DNA from: Lentibacillus daqui
GTDB taxonomy: Bacteria; Bacillota; Bacilli; Bacillales; Amphibacillaceae
Length of the DNA: 64,000 nucleotides
NCBI RefSeq assembly: GCF_027186265.1
Contig: NZ_CP114176.1
Location: forward strand, 2,976,001-3,040,000
Direction of reading: 5' to 3'
Shown: piece by piece, positions 43,752-52,193 of the stretch
Layout of the letters: every line of letters starts with the position of its first letter
Numbering within the stretch: the stretch's first letter is position 1
Notes under the pieces: model-generated
What the model was told of the DNA's origin: nothing
Seen by the model: the letters and a program-made list of their open reading frames with translations, nothing else
The model's database searches: none
Made by a program: the position numbers and the translations under genes

Positions 43752-44861
43752 TCATGCATGTCCATTCTGCTGCGCTGCTTTTCTCCTGTCCATCATTTTA
43801 AATATCAACTTCACCAATGGCGGGACAGCAAAATAAATAAAAAAAGTGCGAAACAGTTGATAGCCGGAAACCATCGACAAATCCGCATGAATCTCATGGG
43901 CAATGATTCCCATTTGATCCATACCCCCGGGAGCCAGGCTTAACAAGGCCGTTGCATTCGATACTGGATGAATTTTTGTTAATACGACACTCAAAACCAA
44001 CGATCCCAGTAAAAGCATCAACCCGCTGCCAATCGCCAAACCAATTGTCCGCATTTTCCGCTGGATTTGATCGGTTTGCAGCATCAAGCCAACATGCGTA
44101 CCGATCATCAACTGTGACATATTAATAAGAACCGGTGGCAAATGCGGCCCCTCTATACCAAATGCCTGAAGAATGGCTGTACCAATTGCAGGTCCCAACA
44201 AGAAGGACGTTGGAAAGTGTATTTTATTTCCTACAAAAGTTAGTACAATACTTACTACTGCGAACAAAAGCAAACCGGGAAATAAACCGCTCCAACTCGC
44301 AGTCACTGTATTGACCGCAGTCGATGCGTTTTCTGCAGCTCCGTCGTTATACACTGGTAATGTAACCAGCAGCGGCATCATGATAATAATCATCATCAGC
44401 CGAATCACCTGTGTGACCGTCACCACTGCCAAGTTAATGCCTTCTGTTTCCTCTGCCAGCATAATTACCTGTGTCAGCCCACCCGGAATACTACCTAACA
44501 GCGTTGTATTATAGTCACTATCAGAAAGTTTCGATACGACATATGCAATCCCCGAACAAAAAAGTAACAAGATCACTGTCATACTCAGCATGGTAGGCAA
44601 TTGAAGCGCCATGGCATGCAAAGCGACTGGTGTCATCGATAAACCGATCGTATAGCCAACAATCATCATACCTGCATCGCGAATACCAGTTGGCCAAAAA
44701 TAATGTTGCTTCAATACATTGGTACCGATGAGCCCCGCCACCATTGGCCCAAGCAACCACGGAACCGGGATATGGAGCAATTTAAAAAGCGCACCGCCAA
44801 TAACAGCGGTTATCAGCGTTAGGATGAAATGTTTTATTTTAATAGAATCATGATGTTGCAT
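43752..44861 (-). CDS. AbrB-family membrane protein (putative ammonia-monooxygenase family)
   Basis: A 369-residue membrane protein with about ten hydrophobic segments, made of two related halves; LLGPMVAGLIGTNVLK and FLLGPAIGTAILQAFG are equivalent segments, as are LGSIPGGLTQVIMLA and LLSLAPGGMDQMGIIA. These PGG motifs mark the AbrB (PF05145) membrane family, which is unrelated to the AbrB transcription factor and was once mis-named for ammonia monooxygenase. Function is unknown; transport is likely. ATG 44861 is nine bases after GGGAGG. Single gene. Confidence 0.85.
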   Translation of the reverse strand: MQHHDSIKIKHFILTLITAVIGGALFKLLHIPVPWLLGPMVAGLIGTNVLKQHYFWPTGIRDAGMMIVGYTIGLSMTPVALHAMALQLPTMLSMTVILLLFCSGIAYVVSKLSDSDYNTTLLGSIPGGLTQVIMLAEETEGINLAVVTVTQVIRLMMIIIMMPLLVTLPVYNDGAAENASTAVNTVTASWSGLFPGLLLFAVVSIVLTFVGNKIHFPTSFLLGPAIGTAILQAFGIEGPHLPPVLINMSQLMIGTHVGLMLQTDQIQRKMRTIGLAIGSGLMLLLGSLVLSVVLTKIHPVSNATALLSLAPGGMDQMGIIAHEIHADLSMVSGYQLFRTFFIYFAVPPLVKLIFKMMDRRKAAQQNGHA

Positions 44862-45178
44862 ATGTTCCAACCTCCCTCTGGCAAAAAAATGATGCCGGCT
44901 GAACAACAAGCCCGCATATTGGGAGTTTTAAAAACCAATATATCCATTTTACCGCTGAGTGGTGGGAAGGACAAGGAAATCGTTTATCATTTCCGGTCTT
45001 GACAGCTCTTTTCAAACGCTGTATCCTAACATGCTGTATGCTAATTTAATGATATCTTTAAATCTCACATACAAACAAAACGCTACCGAATATAAAAAAG
45101 ATGGGCAGTGTTTTGGGTTGTGAGATTTTTTATTGTTTTATAGGATTACGATAAGCTGAAAACTAGGAGGATTAATTT
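44862..45178. other. Intergenic region before the BCCT gene
   Basis: 317 bases between divergent genes. AGGAGG at 45167-45172 serves the BCCT gene. No operator, hairpin pair or further gene that I can support. Confidence 0.4.
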
Positions 45179-46774
45179 TTGAAGAAATTAAGTAAGCATG
45201 ATCAAGCAATGGATAAACCAGTATTATTTGTTAGTGGAGGTGCCTTGCTTGCTTTTGTGATTCTGGCATGGATCAATCAAGAGTTAGTAACGAATCTGGT
45301 GAACTATCTGTTTGATTTTTCCGCGAAATATTTTGGATCCATATACCAGGTGCTGATGATGGGAACATTTCTTATCGCCTTATTTTTGGGGTTTTCAAAA
45401 TTTGGACGGATACGATTGGGAAAACTGGATCGGCCGGAAATCGGCTATTTTAAATGGATTTCTATGATTATATGTACATTACTTGCAGCAGGTGGCGTAT
45501 TTTGGGCTGCTGCTGAACCATTGAGTCACTTTATAACAGTACCACCTCATTTCTCTGGTATTGATGCTGGTAGTAAAGAAGCCGTCTCCCCAGCGTTGGC
45601 CTCCAGTTTTGTCGATTGGGGATTTCTTGCCTGGGCTATTCTTGGGACCCTTGGCACATTTGTCTTGATGTACGCCCACTATCACCGCGGGGCACCTTTA
45701 AAACCAAGAGCATTGCTTTATCCAATTTTCGGTGAAAAAATTATGCAAAAAAGTGCACTTGGAACGTTTGTTGATGCCTTTTCCATTGTTTCCGTGGCTG
45801 CTGGAACGATCGGGCCAATCGGATTTCTAGGGTTGCAAGCAAGCTATGGATTGAGTACCTTGTTTGGAATGCCTAACAATATTTATATGCAAATGTTAAT
45901 CATTGTTGTAGTCGTAGTGGCAGCCGGAGTATCTGCAGCAACCGGGATTCATAAAGGGATTCAAATTTTAAGTAGTTATAATGCTATTCTGGCAGTCATT
46001 CTTATGGCAGCAGTCCTGATATTAGGTCCGGCACTATTTATCTTTGATTCGTATCTGGAGTCATTCGGTCTATATATACAAAATTTTTTCCGACTGAATA
46101 CCTTCCGCAGTGATGAAGCATGGCTTGGTAGCTGGACGGTCTTCTTCTTTGCCTGGTTTATTGGCTATGGGCCGATGATGGCCATGTTTGTTAGTCGGAT
46201 CTCCCGTGGGCGGACCATCCGGGAAATCGTTACAGCAGTCGCAGTCATTGCCCCAATTATAACAACGTTTTGGTTCACTGTTGTTGGTGGAGCAGGAATT
46301 TTTGGAGAGATCACACACCCCGGTTCGATATCCGAAGCATTAAATAGTGATGGTCCACCTGCAGCAATGATAGCTATTGCAGATCAATTGCCGTTTGGAA
46401 CCATACTAGGATTTTTATTCCTGTTAGCAACGATTGTCTTTGTCTTAACCACGACTGATTCCATCTCACTGACGATTTCAATGGCAATTACTGGAAACGG
46501 TGATCCTTCTAAAACGATGCGTGTATTTTGGGCACTGATTATGGGTCTTGTCGCAACTGTATTATTAACCATCGGCGAGGATAGTATTGACTCGCTGCAA
46601 TCCTTTATTGTCGTGACGGCAGTGCCGGTATCCCTGTTAATGCTGACCACTTTCTGGACCGCCCCACATGTATGCCGGGAACTTGCCAAGGAACAGTTGG
46701 ACACGGAAGAAGCGGAGAGTCATGCTGTGGACATGGAAACGGAGAGTCATGCTGTTCACGAAAAGGCGCAATAG
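45179..46774 (+). CDS. BCCT-family transporter (betaine/choline/carnitine type)
   Basis: A 531-residue transporter with twelve helices; BCCT carriers import glycine betaine, choline or carnitine with Na+ and serve osmoprotection. GGVFWAAAEPLSHF and the Trp-rich region WTVFFFAWFIGYGPMMAMFV then SRISRGRTIREI are family marks. TTG 45179 starts it, eight bases after AGGAGG. The C-terminal tail repeats ESHAV twice in acidic sequence, a short internal duplication. The substrate is not certain; compared with OpuD the aromatic box cannot be judged by eye. Confidence 0.9.
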   Translation: MKKLSKHDQAMDKPVLFVSGGALLAFVILAWINQELVTNLVNYLFDFSAKYFGSIYQVLMMGTFLIALFLGFSKFGRIRLGKLDRPEIGYFKWISMIICTLLAAGGVFWAAAEPLSHFITVPPHFSGIDAGSKEAVSPALASSFVDWGFLAWAILGTLGTFVLMYAHYHRGAPLKPRALLYPIFGEKIMQKSALGTFVDAFSIVSVAAGTIGPIGFLGLQASYGLSTLFGMPNNIYMQMLIIVVVVVAAGVSAATGIHKGIQILSSYNAILAVILMAAVLILGPALFIFDSYLESFGLYIQNFFRLNTFRSDEAWLGSWTVFFFAWFIGYGPMMAMFVSRISRGRTIREIVTAVAVIAPIITTFWFTVVGGAGIFGEITHPGSISEALNSDGPPAAMIAIADQLPFGTILGFLFLLATIVFVLTTTDSISLTISMAITGNGDPSKTMRVFWALIMGLVATVLLTIGEDSIDSLQSFIVVTAVPVSLLMLTTFWTAPHVCRELAKEQLDTEEAESHAVDMETESHAVHEKAQ

Positions 46775-46810
46775 GATAAGCATCCCGTTTATTTCGGGAG
46801 CATTGAAAAA

Positions 46811-46842
46811 GCGGGGGCTCAATCCATTTGCGGATGCCCCCG
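46811..46842 (+). terminator. Terminator after the BCCT gene
   Basis: CGGGGGCTC pairs with GGATGCCCCCG, a GC-rich stem followed by a T-containing tail. A second small hairpin (CCCG/CGGG) precedes it. Confidence 0.7.
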
Positions 46843-46911
46843 GATAATTTTCACCCTTTCCTAAAACCGTTTAATCTTATATAATAGATTTAATAGAAGG
46901 TGGTGATAAAT

Positions 46912-47232
46912 ATGGAAGAATCAGGATTTCAAGAAATCATAAAAGCTCTGGAACTACACTCGGCACACATCGACAAAAAAATGGATCAGATGAAGTCAGA
47001 TTTGGAAAAACAAATGGATCAGATGAAAACAAATTTGGAAAAGAAAATGGATGACGGGTTTAAGCGTGTTGATAAACGCTTTGAACAAGTCGATAAACGC
47101 TTTGAGAACCTAGAAAAAAAGGTAGATGGTATAAGGGTTGATTTGACCGAAAACCAGGACACAACCGATCTCTTATCAACTAAGGTTCTCCAGCACGAAA
47201 AAAAACTTCGTAACTTGACCTTACAGCAATAA
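46912..47232 (+). CDS. Coiled-coil protein of unknown function, 106 aa
   Basis: A hydrophilic helical protein with heptad-like repeats: KKMDQMKSDLEKQMDQMKTN, then FKRVDKRFEQVDKRFENLEK. The MDQMK and VDKRF elements are each duplicated. No membrane segment or domain recognised; similar repeats occur in phage-related and in housekeeping small proteins. ATG 46912 is preceded by AAGGTGGTG. Single gene with a terminator behind. Probably forms oligomers. Confidence 0.68.
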   Translation: MEESGFQEIIKALELHSAHIDKKMDQMKSDLEKQMDQMKTNLEKKMDDGFKRVDKRFEQVDKRFENLEKKVDGIRVDLTENQDTTDLLSTKVLQHEKKLRNLTLQQ

Positions 47233-47270
47233 AAACTACCTCATGCTGTAAAATTTCCATGAAAGAAAAA

Positions 47271-47321
47271 TAAGCCTCCACTTTCCTCGCAGTGAGAACA
47301 TAAGGAAAGTGAAGGCTTGAT
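47271..47321 (+). terminator. Terminator between the coiled-coil gene and array D
   Basis: AGCCTCCACTTTCCT pairs imperfectly with AGGAAAGTGAAGGCT, T-rich behind. Confidence 0.7.
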
Positions 47322-47411
47322 TTGTTTTATTTGGATTTGCTAGTTCCTGTTCCTTGTCATATATACCAGGGAACAGAAACAGAGGGCTTCTCCACCATCA
47401 AGGACCGTTCG

Positions 47412-47600
47412 ACTGAATTCCTTATGTTCAAAATTGATTTCGTTTCCAGCTTGAGCGGTTTTGCTCCATGCTCGAGCGATTTTCCTGTGCTCACGATCGA
47501 TTTTATGCCCGGTTCGATCGGTTTTCCTCGTTCTCGATCGACTTTGCTCCAAACTCGATCGATTTCTTTGTATTCTCGATCAAGTTTCCTGTTCAACCTA
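47412..47600 (+). repeat. Array D: seven to nine GATCGATTTT-type cores every 20-21 bp
   Basis: Clear cores begin at 47454 and 47475 (GAGCGRTTTT), 47496, 47517, 47537, 47558 (GATCGATTTT types) and 47579 (GATCAAGTTT). Weaker in-phase units start at 47412 and 47433. CTC usually stands before the core. It fills the gap between convergent genes up to the mntH stop. It gives rise to repetitive open frames on both strands that should not be annotated as genes. Confidence 0.78.
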
Positions 47601-47607
47601 GCCTGCG

Positions 47608-48963
47608 CTATCCTAAATCGTGACCTGTTAACAAAATATAAACAACGAGGAATACATTCAGTACGATAATCACTGCTGTACATATCCAGGCGAGTGTTTT
47701 TATCATGTTGCTGTTGGCAAATTGCCCCATTTTCTCTTTACTGCTGGTAAATAATACAAGCGGTACAACAGCAAATGGCAACTGCAGGCTGAGGACGACC
47801 TGACTCCACAGCAGCAAATCCGCTGTCCCGCGGGATCCGGCAATCCATGTGACGACAAAGGCCGGAACAACCGCAATCAATCTGGTAATCACCCGACGCA
47901 GCCATGGCGAGATCCGCATATGAACAAAACCTTCCATGACAATTTGCCCGGACAGTGTTCCGGTAATCGTGGAGTTTTGCCCTGATGCCAACAAAGCAAC
48001 AGCGAATAATGTACTGGCAATCCCGATACCAACTGTTGGACTTAACAGCTTATAAGCCTCCTCGATTTCTGAAACCTGAATCCCGGTTCCGTGAAAGGCT
48101 GATGCGCCGAGAATAAGGATAGCCGAGTTAATTAAAAAGGCAATCGTCAAAGAAAAAATCGCATCGGCTACGGAAAATTTAATGGCTTCTTTCCTTCCTT
48201 TTTCGGTTCGTTTATATTGTCTCGTTTGCACAATCGATGAATGCAGGTAAAGGTTATGCGGCATCACTGTTGCACCCAAGATACCGAGTGAAATAAACAG
48301 CATATTAGGATTCACCACAATCTCGGGTTTTGGAATATAACCTCCAAGTAATGCCGAGATTTCCGGCTTGGATGCAATCACTTCAAATACAAAGATAAAA
48401 AAGATGGTGGCCATTAGTACAGCAACTATTGATTCAATAATCCGGAACCCTTTTCGCTGCAGTAACAGAAGCAATAAAACATCCAGTGTGGTAATCAAAA
48501 TGCCCCATAATAGTGGAATACCAAACAATAAATTCAAAGCAATGGCCGACCCGATTACCTCCGCCAGATCTGTGGCAATAATCGCAAGTTCGGTTAACAG
48601 CCAAAGAATGGTTGCTGTTTTCTTGCCGGTTGCATCACGTGTCGCCTGGGCCAAGTCACGTCCAGTTACAATGCCAAGTTTTGCAGCCAGCGTTTGCAGT
48701 AACATCGCCATTAAATTGGAAATTAAGATAATCGATAATAGTGTATAGCCAAATCGGGTTCCCCCGGCAATAGAAGTTGCCCAGTTCCCCGGATCAACAT
48801 ACCCGACAGCCACCAATGACCCCGGACCGGCAAACGCCAAGAATTTGCGCCAAAAGCCAGCATTTTCGGGAATAGAAACAGAATTATTAACTTCTTCCAA
48901 ACTTATATTGGAACTGTGTTTTAACCATCCATGTTCATTAGACGAATTACGCGTTTTATCCAT
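47608..48963 (-). CDS. mntH: Nramp-type manganese transporter
   Basis: A 451-residue proton-coupled divalent-metal importer with eleven or so helices. The metal-site motifs are VDPGNWATSI in TM1 and ATVMPHNLYLHSS in TM6. Mn2+ is the usual substrate in Bacilli. ATG 48963 is seven bases after AAAGGTG; a GTG nine bases upstream would bury that site. An MntR-like box lies 39 bases upstream and a MITE copy begins at 49047, so only about 80 bp of native upstream sequence remain. Confidence 0.93.
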   Translation of the reverse strand: MDKTRNSSNEHGWLKHSSNISLEEVNNSVSIPENAGFWRKFLAFAGPGSLVAVGYVDPGNWATSIAGGTRFGYTLLSIILISNLMAMLLQTLAAKLGIVTGRDLAQATRDATGKKTATILWLLTELAIIATDLAEVIGSAIALNLLFGIPLLWGILITTLDVLLLLLLQRKGFRIIESIVAVLMATIFFIFVFEVIASKPEISALLGGYIPKPEIVVNPNMLFISLGILGATVMPHNLYLHSSIVQTRQYKRTEKGRKEAIKFSVADAIFSLTIAFLINSAILILGASAFHGTGIQVSEIEEAYKLLSPTVGIGIASTLFAVALLASGQNSTITGTLSGQIVMEGFVHMRISPWLRRVITRLIAVVPAFVVTWIAGSRGTADLLLWSQVVLSLQLPFAVVPLVLFTSSKEKMGQFANSNMIKTLAWICTAVIIVLNVFLVVYILLTGHDLG

Positions 48964-49001
48964 GTTAGTCACCTTTTAAAAACATGCCGTTAGTTAAGTA
49001 A

Positions 49002-49017
49002 GTTTACCAAGGGAAAC
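49002..49017 (-). promoter_or_regulatory. MntR-like operator of mntH
   Basis: GTTTACCAAGGGAAAC is an imperfect 16-bp palindrome close to known MntR boxes (TTTGCCTTAAGGAAA type). Its place just before mntH supports manganese-dependent repression; MntR itself is not encoded in the window. Confidence 0.5.
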
Positions 49018-49046
49018 AATTCACCAAAAAAATATGATTCCTTTAA

Positions 49047-49201
49047 GTGCGTGTTCAAAAAGGAGGATAAAAAGGACCGAGAAGTTCTAGGCGGCGTAGC
49101 TTTGAGCACCGGAGTGTACATAAAAGGTACATGAGGAGCGGAAAAGCAAGCCAACGACGAAATTCGACGTGTCATTTTTACCGGACTTTTTGAACATCCT
49201 C
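49047..49201. mobile_element. MITE-like element, copy 2 (155 bp), flanked by TTTAA
   Basis: Starts GTGCGTGTTCAAAAAG and ends CTTTTTGAACATCCTC, with TTTAA repeated outside (49042-49046 and 49202-49206). About 110 bp match copy 1 at 14031-14245 in reverse orientation; 60 bp of the inside are missing. The following 200 bp up to the permease gene hold only its terminator. Confidence 0.8.
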
Positions 49202-49376
49202 TTTAAGAATCCTTACTATCCCCTATTTCCACAAACAAATGTATTCACCAACGATATGTTGAATGTAGAATTACACTTTCATTATTTTTTTATATTATAC
49301 CCGGTAGTTGTTTTTTTCAAGTATCTTACATTAGAAAGTTTTTTAGCTTATATTTTTATGAATACTCCATGATAAA

Positions 49377-49400
49377 AAGCCTCCGAAATTCCGGAGACTT
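49377..49400 (-). terminator. Terminator of the NCS2 permease gene
   Basis: On the minus strand AAGTCTCCGGAATTTCGGAGG forms a short stem, followed by CTTTTTATC. Confidence 0.7.
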
Positions 49401-49407
49401 ATTCTTA

Positions 49408-50688
49408 TCAAGTAAATTGAAATATAAAATTCAACAAAAATAAACCAGCAATGATATAGAACGCGGATGAAACTTTCCTTGCGTGACCTGTTGCGAATTT
49501 TAAAACTGTATACATAATGAATCCAATGGCAATACCATCTGCAATGCTATACGTGAACGGGATCATGATCATAATAAAAATTGCAGGAAAGGCTTCTGTT
49601 AAATCACTAAAATCCAAATGCCTGATATTTTGCACCATTAAACCACCTATAATGATTAAAATCGGTGCAATCGCATTAGCAGGAACCATATGAATGTATG
49701 GAATGAAAAAAGTAGTGACTAAAAATAAAATACCTGTAGTGATTGTCGTTAGCCCTGTCCGTCCTCCCGCTGCAATGGCTGCAGTAGATTCAGCAGTTGA
49801 TACTGTTGGACTGGTTCCGAAAATACCCGAAAGCATGACAGAAATACCATTTGCTTGAAATGCCTTTTTAAATTTCCGTGGTTGCTTAGCCAAAGCCAAA
49901 TGCCCCGAAATGGTACCAATATTCTCGAACATCACAACCATCGTTATCGAAAAAACGGCAATGAGAAATGGTAATGATGCCCAATTCGCCAATGAAAAAG
50001 ATCCAAATACTTCACGATAGCCCCGCAGTGAAAAGGACCCATTCGACCCCGAAGGTATAATCCCAAACAAGGCTGCAATAATGATGCCAACAAAAATAGT
50101 CCAAAGAAAGTTTCCCTTCACATTCCGAATGAACAAAACCAAAGCAATGACTAAAGTTAATATAGTCGCCAACACTTGAGGATCGCTAAAGTCACCCAGG
50201 GCAATGATGGATGTGCTGCCCCGTTCAATGAGACGGCCATTTTCGAGACCAATAAACATTAGAAAAAATCCGATCCCAATATTAATTGCCTCTTTCAATG
50301 CATCCGGTATCGCATCACTAATCACTGTGGTCAATGAAGAAAATGAGATTAATATAAAAATCAGACCGGAGATGACGGTTACTCCCAGTGCTTCTTGCCA
50401 GGAAAGCCCCATAGATTCGACAAGTGTATAGGTAAACATGGCATTAATTCCCATTCCAGGAACGACTAGGATCGGTGCATTGGCCCATAAACCCATGATT
50501 AAACATCCGGTAAAAGAGGTGAGAATGGTAGCCAACATCGCCCCTTTCAATGGAATGCCCGCCTCCGATAATATCAGCGAATTAACGGCAATAATATAAA
50601 CAATGGTGAAAAAGCCAATTAACCCAGCTGTTACTTCCTGTTTTACACTTGTCTCATGTTGCTTTAATTGAAACAGGTCTCCCTTCAT
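49408..50688 (-). CDS. NCS2-family purine permease (PbuG/PbuO-like)
   Basis: A 426-residue membrane transporter of the AzgA-like NCS2 group, which imports adenine, guanine or hypoxanthine. VPGMGINAMFTYTLV, LKEAINIGIGFFLMFIGLEN and GTSPTVSTAESTAAIAAGGRTGL are family marks; the last is the substrate-binding helix region. Start ATG 50688 has GAAGGA before it. The leader does not contain a purine riboswitch that I can recognise, only a sigma-A-like promoter. Single gene with terminator. Confidence 0.9.
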   Translation of the reverse strand: MKGDLFQLKQHETSVKQEVTAGLIGFFTIVYIIAVNSLILSEAGIPLKGAMLATILTSFTGCLIMGLWANAPILVVPGMGINAMFTYTLVESMGLSWQEALGVTVISGLIFILISFSSLTTVISDAIPDALKEAINIGIGFFLMFIGLENGRLIERGSTSIIALGDFSDPQVLATILTLVIALVLFIRNVKGNFLWTIFVGIIIAALFGIIPSGSNGSFSLRGYREVFGSFSLANWASLPFLIAVFSITMVVMFENIGTISGHLALAKQPRKFKKAFQANGISVMLSGIFGTSPTVSTAESTAAIAAGGRTGLTTITTGILFLVTTFFIPYIHMVPANAIAPILIIIGGLMVQNIRHLDFSDLTEAFPAIFIMIMIPFTYSIADGIAIGFIMYTVLKFATGHARKVSSAFYIIAGLFLLNFIFQFT

Positions 50689-50759
50689 GTTTATTCCTTC
50701 TATTCAGTTTTCCCTCGCCCGCCCCGCTCCTTATACGATTGGAGCCACATATAATCTAT

Positions 50760-50787
50760 ATTTTAGTAAAGAAAAACGTTTTGTCAA
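50760..50787 (-). promoter_or_regulatory. Promoter of the NCS2 permease gene
   Basis: On the minus strand TTGACA, 16 bases, TAAAAT, about 70 bases upstream of the start codon. Confidence 0.55.
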
Positions 50788-50861
50788 TAGGTAAGCTTTT
50801 GTTTCTATTTGGAAAACCTTTATCACTGTTTCACTTTAAAAATCCAAACAAGGCGTAAACC

Positions 50862-51317
50862 CTATTCTTCCCGTTCAGGAAAAATCATCCTCAAATCAAT
50901 CATCAGGTTATCCAAAACATGCACGGAAATGGAATCCTCTCTATTATATACGTTATCAAGCTCCAATGAACGTCCTTTTAGGAGATAGACTTCAACAAGC
51001 TGATTAGCGGGATCAATAATCCAATATTCCAAGACTCCAGCATGTTGGTATGCCAATCTTTTGTCCAAACGATCGATCTTTGCTGAAGGTGGAGATATTA
51101 TCTCAACAACCAAATCAGGAGCACCCACAATTTTGCTCCGTTTGATCTTGTTTGGATCACAAACTATGATTAAATTCGGTATAAGCCAATTTCTAACATT
51201 TTCATCAATCCACTTCTTATTCGTATTCTGGAATAGATAAACATCAATTGGTGCAGCAAATACCTGACATTTTTTCCACCTTCCGTACCCTGTCCTTGTA
51301 AGATTATTATATAACAA
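50862..51317 (-). pseudogene. Uma2-family (DUF820) endonuclease-fold protein, N-terminally truncated
   Basis: 151 codons of a PD-(D/E)XK-fold Uma2 protein: CQVFAAPIDVYLFQN, NLIIVCDPNKI, PDLVVEIISPPSAKIDRLDK with the acidic core residues, and YWIIDPANQLVEVY. The usual first 40-50 residues (the opening YEVIDG-like block) are missing, and the ATG at 51317 has no ribosome binding site; the bases upstream do not continue the homology. Uma2 proteins are common accessory genes with unproven function. Likely a relic, though a shorter form could be made. Confidence 0.6.
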
Positions 51318-51374
51318 ATTACCAGCCTATTCATGATGCTTTTACAAAGTCAACGGCCACATTTGATTATTTAT

Positions 51375-51424
51375 AAAAAAACCGTGATGGCGCCATTGAC
51401 CTGGCAAAAATCATCACAGTTTTT
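51375..51424 (-). terminator. Terminator overlapping the end of the MarR gene
   Basis: ACTGTGATGA pairs imperfectly with CCATCACGGT on the minus strand, followed by TTTTTT. It includes the MarR stop codon. Confidence 0.55.
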
Positions 51425-51836
51425 CTACCGTTTTATTATATTTTTTCAGCAGTTCTCCAAATGCAGCGCTTTCTTCGTCAGACCAACCTTCAAGCACCTT
51501 GCTGATGTGGTCTGATCTCGTTTTCTGATTTTCAACCAAAGCAATGGAACCTTGATCACTAATTTGGTAAAAATAAGATCTGCCATCAGACGGATTGGGC
51601 AATTTGGTGACAAGTCCCTTTTTTTCCATTCCCGCAGCTTGCCTGCTAACAGTGGAAACATCCAATTTCAAATCATCCGCTAATGTCTTAACACTGGATG
51701 GTCCCCGCTCTTGTAATAAACCAAGTAATATATATGTCGATCGATCCAACTCGTTATTACGTTTTTCCGATAAAACAATCCGGTGAACAAAAGTTGCAAT
51801 CTCCCGCTGAATAATGTTAAATGTTTTTTCGTCCAT
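51414..51836 (-). CDS. MarR-family transcriptional regulator
   Basis: A 140-residue winged-helix repressor: STYILLGLLQERGPSSVKTL, ADDLKLDVSTVSRQAAGMEK (recognition helix) and KGLVTKLPNPSDGRSYFYQI (wing) are typical. ATG 51836 follows AAGGGG; a GTG six bases upstream is also in frame. It is divergent from an MFS efflux gene, the usual arrangement for a drug-responsive repressor and its target; a palindrome before the MFS gene may be its site. Confidence 0.88.
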   Translation of the reverse strand: MDEKTFNIIQREIATFVHRIVLSEKRNNELDRSTYILLGLLQERGPSSVKTLADDLKLDVSTVSRQAAGMEKKGLVTKLPNPSDGRSYFYQISDQGSIALVENQKTRSDHISKVLEGWSDEESAAFGELLKKYNKTVEKL

Positions 51837-52125
51837 GGACACACCCCTTAGCCCATGATACCCAGATTGGAGATGTTTCGCAAGTGTTTATGTCGTGTAA
51901 CTCCAGGTATCTAGTTAGTGGACAGATTGTTTTCCCAATTGATGTTGTTCTCTTCCGAAAAGTATGTTGTTCCATCCCAACTTCCTGTCGCTTTCTTCCA
52001 ATCTCATATGGTTTCCCCTCCGTCAATTCCTGCTTCTCCAGTCATCAAGCATCGTTCAATACTTCCCTTTCAAAATTCACACAATGGAAATTACACACCT
52101 TACAAATTTCTAAACTAATTGCACT

Positions 52126-52145
52126 ATACAATTATTTAGTTGTAT
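52126..52145. promoter_or_regulatory. Palindrome before the MFS gene, candidate MarR operator
   Basis: ATACAA, eight bases, TTGTAT: a perfect 6-bp inverted repeat. It lies about 50 bases before the MFS start and overlaps the region upstream of a TACAAT box at 52148-52153, so binding would block transcription. The bases 51837-52125 show nothing else. Confidence 0.55.
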
Positions 52146-52193
52146 GTTACAATCAATTTTGTCACTTTTAATTTAACATAAGGAGTATGATTT

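Noticed and set aside
47322..47683. Repetitive open frames on both strands over array D (for example one reading DRVWSKVDRERGKPIEPG)
   Set aside because: They are translations of the 21-bp repeat; no ribosome site, and the 20/21 step breaks phase.
50689..50860. Purine riboswitch ahead of the NCS2 permease
   Set aside because: The leader is too short after the promoter and lacks the conserved loops of the purine aptamer.
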